DNA of 64,000 nucleotides from NCBI RefSeq assembly GCF_037976325.1, contig NZ_CP150265.1, positions 2,723,501-2,787,500 of the forward strand. The letters run 5' to 3'. This document shows positions 1 to 8,889 of this stretch, piece by piece. The notes beneath the pieces are model-generated. The model was not told where the DNA came from. It did no database searches and saw only the letters and a list, made by a program, of their open reading frames with translations. The stretch is from Paenibacillus sp. FSL K6-3182. GTDB lineage: Bacteria > Bacillota > Bacilli > Paenibacillales > Paenibacillaceae. The number at the start of each line of letters is the position of its first letter. Within the stretch, counting starts at the first letter, position 1. The position numbers were made by a program, and so were the translations under genes.

Positions 1-58
1 AAGTTCGCAAGGAGCATGACCTGATCATAAAATAAGCCTTGTTTCAAGGAGGAAAAAC

Positions 59-955
59 ATGGATTACAATTCACCAATTGAAGCGGCGTTAGAGGTGAAA
101 AGATGGCCTAAGGATACCATAGCGACGGGTCATCGTCATACCGTTGGTCTTAAATCGGACGGAACGGTGACGGCAGTGGGTGATAATAAATATGGACAAT
201 GTGATGTGAGCGGCTGGAGCGATATTGTGGCGATTGCGGCAGGTAATGTTCATATGGCAACGAACACAGGTAATGCGCATACAATCGGGCTTAAATCTGA
301 TGGTACGGTGGTGGCTGTGGGTTGGAATAAGCATGACCAATGCAATGTAGATGACTGGAGCGATATTGTAGCAGTTGCGGCGGGATGGCGTCGTAGCGTG
401 GGGCTTAAATCTGATGGTACGGTGGTGGCTGTGGGCCGAAATAATGAAGGCCAATGCAATGTAAACGGCTGGAGTGATATGGTGGGAGTATCGGCTGGTG
501 ACTGGCATACCGTCGGGCTTAAATCGGGCGGCACGGTGATGATTGTGGGTAATAATCAGTATGGCCAATGTAATGCAAGCGACTGGCACGACATAGTGGC
601 GGCAGCGGCAGGTTACCTTCATACCGTTGGGCTTAATTCTGACGGAACGGTGATGGCTGTGGGTTTGAATAAGCATGACCAATGCAATGTAAGCAGCTGG
701 AGCAGTATTGTGGCGATAGCAGCGGGTAGTAATCATACAATCGGGCTTAAATCTAACGGCACGGTGGTCGCTCTGGGTAGGAATGAACATGGCCAATGCA
801 ATGTAAGTGGCTGGAGCGATATGGTGGCAGTAGCGGCAGGCTGCGCTCATACACTCGGTCTTAAATCGGACGGCACGGTGGTTGCTGTGGGTGATAATGA
901 ATATGGCCAATGCGATGTAAGCAGCTGGCGTGGCATTCAACTGCCGGGCAATTAG
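59..955 (+). CDS. RCC1-repeat beta-propeller protein
   Basis: A 298-residue protein built almost entirely of seven RCC1-type repeats of about 38 residues. Each carries the pattern HTVGLKSDGTVVAVG, then GQCNV or GQCDV, then WSDIV. Seven is the number of blades in a closed RCC1 propeller, so this is probably one complete domain with no other module. The second unit carries a short extra piece containing a partial copy of the HT-(V/I)-G motif. No signal peptide or membrane segment is visible, so it is probably cytosolic. Start supported by AAGGAGG at 46-52. RCC1 domains bind proteins or chromatin in eukaryotes; bacterial roles are mostly unknown, so no function is claimed. The DNA itself is a tandem repeat of about 114 bp and will be prone to unequal recombination. 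Confidence 0.85.
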   Translation: MDYNSPIEAALEVKRWPKDTIATGHRHTVGLKSDGTVTAVGDNKYGQCDVSGWSDIVAIAAGNVHMATNTGNAHTIGLKSDGTVVAVGWNKHDQCNVDDWSDIVAVAAGWRRSVGLKSDGTVVAVGRNNEGQCNVNGWSDMVGVSAGDWHTVGLKSGGTVMIVGNNQYGQCNASDWHDIVAAAAGYLHTVGLNSDGTVMAVGLNKHDQCNVSSWSSIVAIAAGSNHTIGLKSNGTVVALGRNEHGQCNVSGWSDMVAVAAGCAHTLGLKSDGTVVAVGDNEYGQCDVSSWRGIQLPGN

Positions 956-1082
956 ATTCAATTTTGATAATACATATAAAGTTTTAAGTCGGTGGGACGT
1001 CTGCGTGGAATGTTTCATGCACCCATGTGTGATAAAATTTGGGTATGATTATGGAGAAATATGAGAGAATGCAGGTGAGAGA

Positions 1083-1655
1083 TTGAACTATATTTTCGTT
1101 AAACGATTTGGAATATTAGTAGCAAGTCTTTGCATCTGGTTTATCATTCACACTACTTTCGTGATAATAGATGGGTTGAACGATGAATTGAAACCTGTTG
1201 ACGCAGCAGTAGTATTAGGAAATAAAGTAGAAGTTAATGGACGGCCTTCTGAGCGGTTAAAATCAAGATTAGATAAGTCCGTAGAGCTTTATAAAGGGGG
1301 CTACTTTACTTTTATCATTGTAAGTGGCGGTATTGGTAAGGAAGGTTTCGATGAAGCAAAGGTTATGAAATCTTACTTAATAGATAAAGGGTTACCGGAA
1401 GATAAAATTATAGAGGATAATAATGGGTACAACTCATATATGACCGCCCAAAATACGAGCAAGATTATGGATGAATTAGAATTAGACTCTGTTATGGTTA
1501 TTACTCAATATTTTCATGTATCTAGAACAAAATTAGCGTTTAGAAAAATGGATATTAAAGAAGTGTACTCAGCTCATGCCAAAGTCTTTGAGTTTAGAGA
1601 TATTTACTCCTTAATACGAGAATTCCCAGCATATTATAAGTATCTCTTAAAATAA
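1083..1655 (+). CDS. YdcF/SanA-like DUF218 membrane-anchored protein
   Basis: 190 residues with an N-terminal membrane anchor (about residues 8-29) followed by a DUF218 domain. The strand DAAVVLGNKV, the segment RPSERLKSRLDKSVELY and the strand IIVSGG match the usual order of the YdcF/SanA/ElyC family. These are envelope-associated proteins linked to cell-wall precursor handling; their chemistry is unsettled. Start is TTG at 1083 behind AGGTGAGAG. The gene is AT-rich compared with the RCC1 gene before it. Family assignment is good, role is inference. Confidence 0.75.
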   Translation: MNYIFVKRFGILVASLCIWFIIHTTFVIIDGLNDELKPVDAAVVLGNKVEVNGRPSERLKSRLDKSVELYKGGYFTFIIVSGGIGKEGFDEAKVMKSYLIDKGLPEDKIIEDNNGYNSYMTAQNTSKIMDELELDSVMVITQYFHVSRTKLAFRKMDIKEVYSAHAKVFEFRDIYSLIREFPAYYKYLLK

Positions 1656-1678
1656 TGATATAAATAAAATGATAACCT

Positions 1679-1740
1679 TACCTGCATTCATGTAGGACGG
1701 AATCAGCTTTACAACTAGTTAACTAACGGGCAGATTAACG
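1679..1740 (+). repeat. Arm repeat, copy 1
   Basis: First copy of the dispersed repeat. A weak hairpin (CCTGCA and TGTAGG around 1680-1697) is followed by the core CTAACGGGCAG at 1723-1733. It lies in the 360-base gap between the DUF218 gene and an acetyltransferase. The rest of that gap (1741-2015) is AT-rich with nothing else recognisable. Confidence 0.6.
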
Positions 1741-2015
1741 CTATAAACCTCTTAGGATTAGTATGCTTAAGTAAAAGAAGTATTCTCATGATTTATCAAA
1801 TGTAAATAAATACAAATTCCACTTCAGTTAATCCATTTTCTATACATATTTTTAATAGTATATTGAGGTAAATAAAGTGATTATTCACTTTGATAAATCG
1901 GAAATTTTTTGTCGGTATCATTTTATGGCTTCGTAAGGATTGCAAAACCATCGAAGTATGGGAGTTTAAAACAGATGTTGTGGCGTAGTTAGTTTTATGA
2001 AAGGAAGGTATAGGG

Positions 2016-2420
2016 GTGAGTATTTATTACGCTTCAAGCAAAGAGGATATCACTAAGGATGCACTCCAAGAGCTATTTCTTTCGGTAGAATGGGAGTCTG
2101 GCAAGTATCCAAACGAGCTTTTACAAGCAATCGGAGGGTCTCATTCAATTGTTACCGCTTGGGAAGAAGGAAAGCTTGTAGGTTTAATAAATGCTTTGTC
2201 AGATGGTGTTTTAACGGTATATTTTCATTATATGCTTATTCATCCGAGTTATCAGAGTATAGGTATAGGTAAGGAAATGATGAATATAATGCTTGATAGA
2301 TATAAAGGGTGTAAAACAAAAGTATTAATTTCTTATCCTCATGCAGTGGATTTCTATAATAAATTTGGCTTTAATACAGAGGATGGAGCTACACCAATGT
2401 TTATCTCAGAGTTGATATGA
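2016..2420 (+). CDS. GNAT-family N-acetyltransferase
   Basis: 134 residues forming a single compact GNAT domain. The segment YFHYMLIHPSYQSIGIGKEMMNIML is the acetyl-CoA binding motif A (Q/RxxGxG/A type), and VDFYNKFGFNTEDG is the usual C-terminal motif. Start is GTG at 2016 behind AAGGAAGG. Substrate cannot be told from sequence. It is flanked on both sides by copies of the arm repeat, so it occupies one apparent cassette by itself. Confidence 0.8.
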   Translation: MSIYYASSKEDITKDALQELFLSVEWESGKYPNELLQAIGGSHSIVTAWEEGKLVGLINALSDGVLTVYFHYMLIHPSYQSIGIGKEMMNIMLDRYKGCKTKVLISYPHAVDFYNKFGFNTEDGATPMFISELI

Positions 2421-2500
2421 TTGAACTAACAGTGAACAATAGTTCAATAATTAAAGGGCTGCCGTGAGGTAGCCCTTTGTTCAACTAATGGACAGTCAAG
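2421..2500 (+). repeat. Arm repeat, copy 2 with terminator-like stem
   Basis: Complete-looking copy. A left arm AACTAACAGTGAACAATAGT leads into AGTTCAATAA, then a stem of 11 pairs (2453-2463 with 2468-2478, GGGCTGCC against GGTAGCCC), then a right arm CAACTAATGGACAG. It starts directly at the stop codon of the acetyltransferase gene. Confidence 0.75.
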
Positions 2501-2549
2501 AGACGTTATTTAAAAGGAAAGTAATACTTAAACTAAGGAGCGAATATGT

Positions 2550-3086
2550 GTGATCATTCAATCTATCACAATATTATGGGATAAAAAGGTCAGAGGAGCT
2601 CCACACTCTACTTTGAGGAATAGATTTAGCAAGTCGTTCTCAATTCCAGATAAGCTGATAAATTATATTGGAAGCACTACGATTCCTTTTCAGGAAATAC
2701 TAATTACTCAAAATAAAAATGGATTTGAAATTGAAAGTAATAAAGTCGAGTATCTTGACTCACACCTAAATGATTGGAAGATAGCTAGTACTGAAATACA
2801 AAACAAGGTTGACGAACTACAAGTATATTTTAAGTATTCTGATTCTTGTGGCAAACCTGTTCGTTATGATTCAAGATATCAATACTTATCTGAAAATGCG
2901 TTTATACTTCAAAGTAGTGAATATGGAAGGATTATCTATAACGGTAGATTAGTACACGAAGATACAGGAGATTGGATTTATCAGTTAAAGATATTGAATA
3001 TTTATAATGGTCATAGTGATGACAAAGAGATTTTAACAAAGAAATCACCTTCGAAAGATTATAAACAAATAGAAGTGCTTTTTTAG
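2550..3086 (+). CDS. Hypothetical protein
   Basis: 178 residues, not recognised. No signal peptide or membrane helix; the composition is that of a soluble mixed alpha/beta protein, with a charged middle and an ending rich in Lys. Start GTG at 2550 is chosen because AAGGAG lies at 2535-2540; the ATG at 2546 opens a frame that closes after a dozen codons. It is the only gene between two copies of the arm repeat. AT-rich like the other genes of this region. Confidence 0.6.
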   Translation: MIIQSITILWDKKVRGAPHSTLRNRFSKSFSIPDKLINYIGSTTIPFQEILITQNKNGFEIESNKVEYLDSHLNDWKIASTEIQNKVDELQVYFKYSDSCGKPVRYDSRYQYLSENAFILQSSEYGRIIYNGRLVHEDTGDWIYQLKILNIYNGHSDDKEILTKKSPSKDYKQIEVLF

Positions 3087-3248
3087 TATTTCACGAAGGC
3101 ATTCCTATCATATAACATCATATTCACGCTTCGAGCCATTCGGCTCTCGGTCCGGCAGAATTTAGAAGTTGATTCGAAGATGGCATTGGCAGCAGCAGGG
3201 GATTGGAATCAGACGAACAAACCCTCACCTCATCACGATCGAACCATT

Positions 3249-3329
3249 GAGCTAACGGGACACATTAGTTCAATAAAATAGCGACAGTCTAGGACTCTTT
3301 ATTTTCTCGTCCTTGGCTGCCGCTATTTC
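3249..3329 (+). repeat. Arm repeat, copy 3 with long interrupted stem
   Basis: GCTAACGGGACACATTAGTT then CAATAAA, followed by a long interrupted stem in which AAATAGCG pairs with CGCTATTT, CAG with CTG and GGAC with GTCC. It sits in the 375-base gap between the unknown gene and the 3' end of the minus-strand SpoVB-like gene. The stretch 3087-3248 has no gene I can support. Confidence 0.7.
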
Positions 3330-3461
3330 AATTTCTAAATTCAGACCAAAACTTATTTACGGAGTCTTACGATATGACAACTCGCAAAATCGGGTGGAAT
3401 AAAGACATCCAGTCTAATACTTTATGTTCTTTTTACATATCGAATCATGACTGCTTTTTTC

Positions 3462-5012
3462 TTACCATGGAATTGAAAATTTATGACGCGTGCTTTTCCA
3501 ATTCAACGTACCGGTCACGACTAGAGCAGCAAAATAAAGTAACAAGGAACAGATGATTGAAATGATTACGCACCATAACTGCGGCATACCGTGGCTGACT
3601 AATTGGTTATAGGTCAAGTGTCCGCATATTGCCATTAACATCATGCAGATCCCAACCTTGATATAAGGACGAATACTCCCATAAAATCCGATCGAACTCG
3701 AGATGGAAAAAAAGTTCAACAGTGTTTGTATCAATATGCCAATACCGATGCCGAACGCAACACCAACGATTCCTAATTGACTGCCTAACACGAAGACCGA
3801 GACACCTTTGAAAACAGTGGCTATTATGTAATTCCATAGTGCTGCTTTCGCGCGACCGAGGCCAAGTAGAATCGCATGAAGTGGAGCGTCGAAATAATGT
3901 AGAAAAAACATAGGCGCTAGTATTTTTAGAAGTAATCCTGCTTCAGGCGCATTATAGACTTGTGTCGTTAGTGGAGTTGCCCATTCGTACAGAATAACGG
4001 TCGCTGGCGCGCCGATCAGAAGCCCCAATATCATAGCCTGATTCATCCTCTCATGTATGAGCAAACTATTCTTGTTCACCGTGGCCTCACCAATCGCGGG
4101 AATAAGAGCGGTGGATAAGGATTGCGTGATAAAGCTTGGCATGAATAATAGCGGAAACACATAGCCGGCCAGCAGACCGAATTGCTTTGTGGCTAAAGCT
4201 GTGCCGATGCCGTACAGGCCCAGGCTGGTTGTAATAAGAAGCGGCTGGAAGGCGTTGTATAACGAATGAATGATACCATGACCAGTCGTCGGAAGTCCGA
4301 TTTGCAGCAGCTCGCCGAGTGTGCTTCTTCCTTGTTTCAGATGGCTCGCCCAAGTCTCGCCCGATACCTTCGATTCACCATATAGCTTGTAGCTTGTCAT
4401 CAGAAATAAGAGGCTTATTGCTTCGCTGACGACAGAGGCAGCCATTGCACCAGCAGCTGCATAAGCAATTCCGTAAGGCAGCAATAGGTGTACCAACGCT
4501 AGCACACACGCGATTTGAACCGTATGCTCCAGCACATCAGAAGCTGCAATGGTCTTCATCTGCTGCATGCCCCGAAAATATCCCTTTAATACGGCGGAGA
4601 CTGCGATAATCGGTGCGATCGGTGTAATCGCTAGCATGGCGTAATAAGCCCGCTGGTCGCTTAACAGAATAGACGCGATCCACTCTGATCCAAGTAACGA
4701 TATAGTCGTGAGCGCTACGCTCAAAACGCCCGTAACAGCGAGCGAGACATACAGAATGCGCCTCACTTTCATCCGTTCGCCGCGGGCCTGGGCCTCTGCG
4801 ACCAACTTGGAAATGGCCACCGGTAATCCAAGCTCCGTAATCGTAATGACGAGCGGAACAAGCGGATGCGCCATCATCAAGATGCCGATTCCCTCTGCGC
4901 CCAGTACGCGAGCTATATACATGCCGCTGATAAATCCTAGAATACGATTGATGAAAGCTGCAACAGACAAAACCAGAGTACCTCTCATAAACGATTGCCC
5001 GAGTTGTGACAT
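3462..5012 (-). CDS. SpoVB-like polysaccharide flippase (MOP superfamily)
   Basis: 516 residues from the ATG at 5012, which has AGGAGG nine bases upstream; an upstream ATG at 5069 lacks a ribosome site. The protein is a multi-spanning membrane protein of about 14 helices. Its N-terminus (SFMRGTLVLSVAAFINRILG then GMYIARVLGAEGIG) and the segments LVPLVITITELGLPVAISKLVAE and ALIPAIGEA are typical of SpoVB/MurJ-type lipid-linked precursor flippases. Length matches Bacillus SpoVB (about 518). SpoVB acts in spore cortex synthesis; paralogues with other polysaccharide roles are common, so the exact role is inference. It is antisense to its neighbours yet bracketed by arm repeats. Confidence 0.85.
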   Translation of the reverse strand: MSQLGQSFMRGTLVLSVAAFINRILGFISGMYIARVLGAEGIGILMMAHPLVPLVITITELGLPVAISKLVAEAQARGERMKVRRILYVSLAVTGVLSVALTTISLLGSEWIASILLSDQRAYYAMLAITPIAPIIAVSAVLKGYFRGMQQMKTIAASDVLEHTVQIACVLALVHLLLPYGIAYAAAGAMAASVVSEAISLLFLMTSYKLYGESKVSGETWASHLKQGRSTLGELLQIGLPTTGHGIIHSLYNAFQPLLITTSLGLYGIGTALATKQFGLLAGYVFPLLFMPSFITQSLSTALIPAIGEATVNKNSLLIHERMNQAMILGLLIGAPATVILYEWATPLTTQVYNAPEAGLLLKILAPMFFLHYFDAPLHAILLGLGRAKAALWNYIIATVFKGVSVFVLGSQLGIVGVAFGIGIGILIQTLLNFFSISSSIGFYGSIRPYIKVGICMMLMAICGHLTYNQLVSHGMPQLWCVIISIICSLLLYFAALVVTGTLNWKSTRHKFSIPW

Positions 5013-5144
5013 GACCTGTGTCCTCCTGTTAATCGAATACATAAATGTATTCAAAAATTTGAAAAGCATGCGAACAAGCTCAAGACGCTAGCCAGGCGCC
5101 AGCGGTGTCTTAAGAAAATAAAGTCTTAGGCAGACGGTGCTTCA

Positions 5145-5220
5145 TTAAGCTAACAGATAAATAATCATCAAGACGAGGCTGCCGGAATAAATCGGCAGCC
5201 TCGTTGAGCTAACGGGCAGT
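5145..5220 (+). repeat. Arm repeat, copies 4 and 5 around a perfect stem
   Basis: A left arm AAGCTAACAG (from about 5147) is followed by a GC-rich stem, CGAGGCTGCCG at 5174-5184 with CGGCAGCCTCG at 5193-5203 and the loop GAATAAAT. A right arm GAGCTAACGGGCAG (5206-5219) runs into TTTTTT. Almost the same stem returns 25 kb away at 30926-30959. Confidence 0.8.
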
Positions 5221-5266
5221 TTTTTAGGGTGGACAAGAAAAGTGAGCTGCACGATCAGTCTCGCGA

Positions 5267-5297
5267 GTGGTAACCATGGTTACCACTTTATGGTTAC
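5267..5297. promoter_or_regulatory. Operator-like perfect 20-bp palindrome
   Basis: GTGGTAACCATGGTTACCAC at 5267-5286 is a perfect dyad and is followed by a third half-site TGGTTAC at 5291-5297. A second, smaller inverted repeat (CTTACAA, two bases, TTGTAAG) lies at 5313-5328. Both are within 150 bases upstream of the hydrolase gene at 5417. Such clustered dyads are typical binding sites for dimeric repressors; no regulator gene is next to it. Confidence 0.5.
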
Positions 5298-5416
5298 GTG
5301 CTAAATAAACGTCTTACAAAATTGTAAGGTAGATGTAAGGCAAAGCGATAGCTTAGGCCAGTTTTACAGGATAATATTGGAATAAAAAAATAGAAATTTT
5401 TAAAAGGAGAATTGAG

Positions 5417-6919
5417 ATGAGGCTGTTTGAACTATTGCTTTTGTTGTCAAACATCGGTTTGTTTGCATTAACAGTCCTATTTAAAAAAGGACGGGGTAAA
5501 ATTTCAGTATTCGTTGCAAGCGGGATCGCCACACTTTTACTGGTCATTCATTGCACGGTGGAAGGATACAGAGTTCAGCTATTTTTTCCGTATTGCATAA
5601 CGATCATTTTTTTAGCCATTTCAGGTTATAGCTATTTTAAAAAAACCAGCCAAAAAAAAATCCCGCGATTCATGTTGGGTTCAGCTAATACCGCTATAGC
5701 GTTAATGCTGGTCGTAACAGCGGGTCTTATGTATGCTTTTCCTGTATTTAAACTGCCTGAACCGACAGGCGAATTTAAGGTAGGAACACAGACACTTCAT
5801 TTCGTGGATACAAAGAGGGAAGAGATTTTTGACGAAGCCAGAGAAGGAAAGAGAGAATTAATGGTTCAGGTATGGTATCCGGCTCAAGCTGGCACCGGAA
5901 AGTACGCTCCCTTTATTCCCGATCCCCAGATTTTACGTTATATGGCCGGGAATTATGGCCTTCCCGGGTTTACTCTTCAACACCTGAAGTACGTATCCGG
6001 TCATGCTTATTCGGGGGCCGAAGTCTCTTCGGCACAGGCTTCATACCCGCTGATCCTTGCCAATCCGGGGTTCGGCTCCTCTAGGTTCCTCCATACGTCG
6101 CAAGCCGAAAATCTCGCGAGTCACGGATATATCGTGGCAGTGATTGACCACACCTACAATACATTTGCAACCGAGTTTCCGGATGGTCGAATCACCACCA
6201 GCACAACCAACGACTTATTCTCGCCCGACCATGATTACAGGACGGAAAGCGGAAATCGCGACAAGTTGGGAAAAGTTTTAACCGACGATGTGGCGTTTAC
6301 GCTGGACCAATTCGAGCTCATCCAATCGGGGCGGATTCCAAGTGATCTAAAAGGGAGGATTGATCTCGGCCACGTCGGGGTGTTCGGTCATTCCATCGGC
6401 GGAGCGACGGCCTATGACGCTTCTTACGATCCGCGAATCACGGTTGGAATAGACTTGGATGGAGCGCTTTATCGACTGCGCGAGAGAGAGGGTCTGCGTA
6501 AGCCGTTTTTGTTCATGAACTCGCAAAGCGAATTCGAAAGATTAAAAATGGTGAAGGATAACCACGCCTATACGGAGGCAGAGCTTAAACGTATGGGAAA
6601 CACAAGAGAGTGGATGGATCAAGTAACAGAAGACAAAAAGGTAGAGCTTGAACGGATGCGCGAAACGGTTGACGTAGGGGGACAATCCCTCTATATCGAC
6701 AATACGGAGCATTTGAATTTTACCGATGTACAGTTCATTTCTCCGATTTTTAAAATACTGGGAGTTACAGGAAAGATTGCGCCCGAAAGAGTGAACTCCG
6801 TTATCAATGCCTATATGCTGGATTTCTTCGATATTTATCTAAAAGATCAAGGCGGAATCTTAATGAAAGGACCGGATAGCCGCTTTCCGGAGGTGAAGTT
6901 CGTTACCTCGCTGCTGTAA
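5417..6919 (+). CDS. Membrane-anchored PAF-acetylhydrolase-like alpha/beta hydrolase
   Basis: 500 residues. The first 110 hold about four hydrophobic helices; the rest is an alpha/beta hydrolase of the platelet-activating-factor acetylhydrolase/dienelactone hydrolase group. Visible motifs: LMVQVWYPAQ, PLILANPGFG, the nucleophile elbow GHSIGG near residue 326, and the acid-bearing strand after it (ITVGIDLDGAL). The His is likely within NTEHLNFTD. It probably cleaves short-chain esters at the membrane. Start ATG has AAAAGGAG just upstream. The two palindromes upstream suggest repressor control. Confidence 0.8.
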   Translation: MRLFELLLLLSNIGLFALTVLFKKGRGKISVFVASGIATLLLVIHCTVEGYRVQLFFPYCITIIFLAISGYSYFKKTSQKKIPRFMLGSANTAIALMLVVTAGLMYAFPVFKLPEPTGEFKVGTQTLHFVDTKREEIFDEAREGKRELMVQVWYPAQAGTGKYAPFIPDPQILRYMAGNYGLPGFTLQHLKYVSGHAYSGAEVSSAQASYPLILANPGFGSSRFLHTSQAENLASHGYIVAVIDHTYNTFATEFPDGRITTSTTNDLFSPDHDYRTESGNRDKLGKVLTDDVAFTLDQFELIQSGRIPSDLKGRIDLGHVGVFGHSIGGATAYDASYDPRITVGIDLDGALYRLREREGLRKPFLFMNSQSEFERLKMVKDNHAYTEAELKRMGNTREWMDQVTEDKKVELERMRETVDVGGQSLYIDNTEHLNFTDVQFISPIFKILGVTGKIAPERVNSVINAYMLDFFDIYLKDQGGILMKGPDSRFPEVKFVTSLL

Positions 6920-6940
6920 TTCCGATATCAGGTCTCATAT

Positions 6941-7002
6941 TAAGCATTAAGGGCTGCCATATGGCTGCACTACGCTAACGGGCAGTAATGTCCAATAAAT
7001 AG
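6941..7002 (+). repeat. Arm repeat, copy 6
   Basis: AAGGGCTGCC, ATAT, GGCTGC forms a degenerate stem (6949-6967), followed by GCTAACGGGCAG at 6974-6985 and TCCAATAAATAGG. The gap 6920-7384 holds nothing else firm. A 61-codon minus-strand frame at 7085-7270 was seen there but matches no family I know. Confidence 0.7.
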
Positions 7003-7384
7003 GAAAATGTAAATGATTATTTTTCTCTTTTTTTGAATTATAAATTCAGAGTATCATTGACTAGATAAATGGTCAGCTCCTTACTTATATCAAAATAAAT
7101 CTTCGGAGGTGCAAACCGGTCGCGTTCATTAAATAACACAGAGGCAACTTGACTTCGATTCCTCTCAAAAGACTGCCTTCTTTAGAATCAGTATCATACC
7201 GCGTCAAAGGGACTTTAGCATTCGCTGCTTCCAAATCTGCTTTCTTAAAATTTTGAAATCGGGCATTCAACTTTGACGCCTACCTTATTGATTGCGGTGG
7301 CGAACCGCTAGAAGCCCGGTGTCGGCGAAACGACAAGCGCGACTGCCGCACAAGTCCTGTCCAATATCGACCGGAAGGAGCATC

Positions 7385-8566
7385 ATGAAAATGCTACTGT
7401 TGTTCACTCCGTTTCTTCTCCTAGCGTTCACCGCCCTCATTCGGGCGGTGTTTACGTTCGCGCGAAAAGCTGGGGAAAGCGAACAAGGCGAAGGATTAAC
7501 GTTAACCCGGCTTGTAGACGGCATTCTACTTTCGATCGCCTCTTTTCTCCTGATCGTCGGCTTCGTATTTGATGTGAAAGGGGTACCAGGAGGTGCGCCG
7601 TTGAAAATGTACTCAGAAACCGGAGAGCCATTATATGCATACGCATCTCTGTCCCACAAGCATAGTGCCGTGCTTTGCGTTGACTGGTTGCTCGGCTTCT
7701 GTTCCTATTGGGCGCTGAGAATCTATCATAGGAAGCTTTCTCCAATTGTATATACTTGCTGCAACGTCTTTTTGGTTCTTTGCATTTCGCTGACCGCAGT
7801 CTATTTCATTCATACCGGCTTTTCCAATTACGATTTTAATGAGATCTTCTCCGTGTTGCTTCTTCAAACCGGGAGCTTAACGTCTTGCTTGCTGTACCTG
7901 GCGCAGCTCAAGCGCTCATTGGACGTATGGAAGGCGTTCGGAAAGGGGGAAGATGCGGAGACGATGCCCGCCTGGCAGCGGCCTCTGCATCGCTTCATCA
8001 TCATGCGTCACCGGGCAATTCCGGCGCTATGGATCGCACTGCTATTCCCCGTTCAGCTTGTTGTTCAATTGCTTCTAGTCTTGTTCGGGCAGCGGCCGGA
8101 TGGCGTAGTGCGGGCGTTTCTGGGTACGAGCGGCTTCTACTTGTCGAGGCTGCCGGCGCCACCGCCGGAAATGGTGTCGGGGGATGGCCATTATTTGTGC
8201 ACCGTCGCCGCTCTGGGACATCGATTCCTAGTGAAGCCTCTTAGGCCGGGAATCCGGCACGGCATGTCTATTACTGTGAATCGCCAGCTGATGATCGCTA
8301 ACGCGTTCGAAAATGTGCTGGAACAGTACATGCCCGCCTGCCACCGGACGATTCGCCGACTATACGACAAATACGGCTATCCGGTAAGTCGGCAGATTCG
8401 CACGAAGACAGCAGCGGATGTGATCTATGTGGCGATGAAGCCGCTGGAATGGTTCTTTCTGCTCGTTCTGTATACCGTCGACATTCGCCCGGAAGACCGG
8501 ATTCAAGTGCAATACAGTGGATTCGGTAAAAAGATTAGTCGACCGGACGCCGAATTGACAGGGTAA
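7385..8566 (+). CDS. Multi-spanning membrane protein (possibly DUF6688 family)
   Basis: 393 residues from ATG 7385, preceded by GGAAGGAG at 7373-7380; an upstream in-frame start at 7292 has no ribosome site. Six or so hydrophobic segments fill the N-terminal half. The C-terminal half is soluble and includes LCTVAALGHRFLVKPLRPG, then MIANAFENVLEQYMP and PVSRQIRTKTAADVIYVAMKPLEWFFLLVLY. The latter resembles an uncharacterised Bacillota family that I recall as DUF6688. No catalytic motif is evident. It is GC-richer than the genes from 11 kb onward. Confidence 0.6.
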   Translation: MKMLLLFTPFLLLAFTALIRAVFTFARKAGESEQGEGLTLTRLVDGILLSIASFLLIVGFVFDVKGVPGGAPLKMYSETGEPLYAYASLSHKHSAVLCVDWLLGFCSYWALRIYHRKLSPIVYTCCNVFLVLCISLTAVYFIHTGFSNYDFNEIFSVLLLQTGSLTSCLLYLAQLKRSLDVWKAFGKGEDAETMPAWQRPLHRFIIMRHRAIPALWIALLFPVQLVVQLLLVLFGQRPDGVVRAFLGTSGFYLSRLPAPPPEMVSGDGHYLCTVAALGHRFLVKPLRPGIRHGMSITVNRQLMIANAFENVLEQYMPACHRTIRRLYDKYGYPVSRQIRTKTAADVIYVAMKPLEWFFLLVLYTVDIRPEDRIQVQYSGFGKKISRPDAELTG

Positions 8567-8647
8567 AGCAGAAATAAAGTGTCGGAATGGATAACAATAT
8601 TATTTACTCAGCAATGAATCATGAGGCATTATTTTATTCAAACGGAT

Positions 8648-8731
8648 TTAAGCTAACGGATAAAGTTAGTTCAATTAATAACAAAGGCAATCGACCAAAA
8701 TAATCGGTTGTCTTTTCTACACTAACGGTCG
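8648..8731 (+). repeat. Arm repeat, copy 7
   Basis: GCTAACGGATAAAGTTAGTT, where CTAAC and GTTAG can pair, then CAATTAATAA. Next comes a stem of about 11 pairs (AAAGGCAATCG with CGGTTGTCTTT, two G-T pairs) and a right arm ACTAACGGTCG. A following 65 bases (8732-8796) contain nothing before the next copy begins. Confidence 0.75.
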
Positions 8732-8795
8732 TAAACAATTATAATTTTGCAAAAGATTGATGATACTCTAAGTTTTTATCCACGTCCAAAATAAA

Positions 8796-8875
8796 AAACT
8801 AACGGCATACGTTAGTGAATTAAAACAAAAGAACCTCGGGCACTGCTTCTTGCAAGCAGTGCCCGAGGTTCTTAA
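8796..8875 (+). repeat. Arm repeat, copy 8, with 20-bp terminator stem
   Basis: CTAACGGCATACGTTAG is a hairpin on its own (six pairs, five-base loop). It is followed by TGAATTAAAAC and a perfect 20-bp stem (8829-8848 with 8854-8873, loop CTTGC). The long stem can work as a bidirectional terminator between the DUF6688-like gene and the minus-strand ABC genes. Confidence 0.8.
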
Positions 8876-8889
8876 TATTGGAAATGCCC

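Noticed and set aside
89..1018. 309-codon minus-strand frame opposite the RCC1 gene
   Set aside because: It is the antisense shadow of the tandem repeat: its repeating pattern follows the repeat period, it has no ribosome site and resembles no family.
3374..3556. 60-codon plus-strand frame at the 3' end of the SpoVB-like gene
   Set aside because: It overlaps the real gene on the other strand, is not protein-like, and its GGAG is poorly placed.
7085..7270. 61-codon minus-strand frame in the gap before the DUF6688-like gene
   Set aside because: Partly protein-like, but no ribosome site and no family recognised; too little to call a gene.
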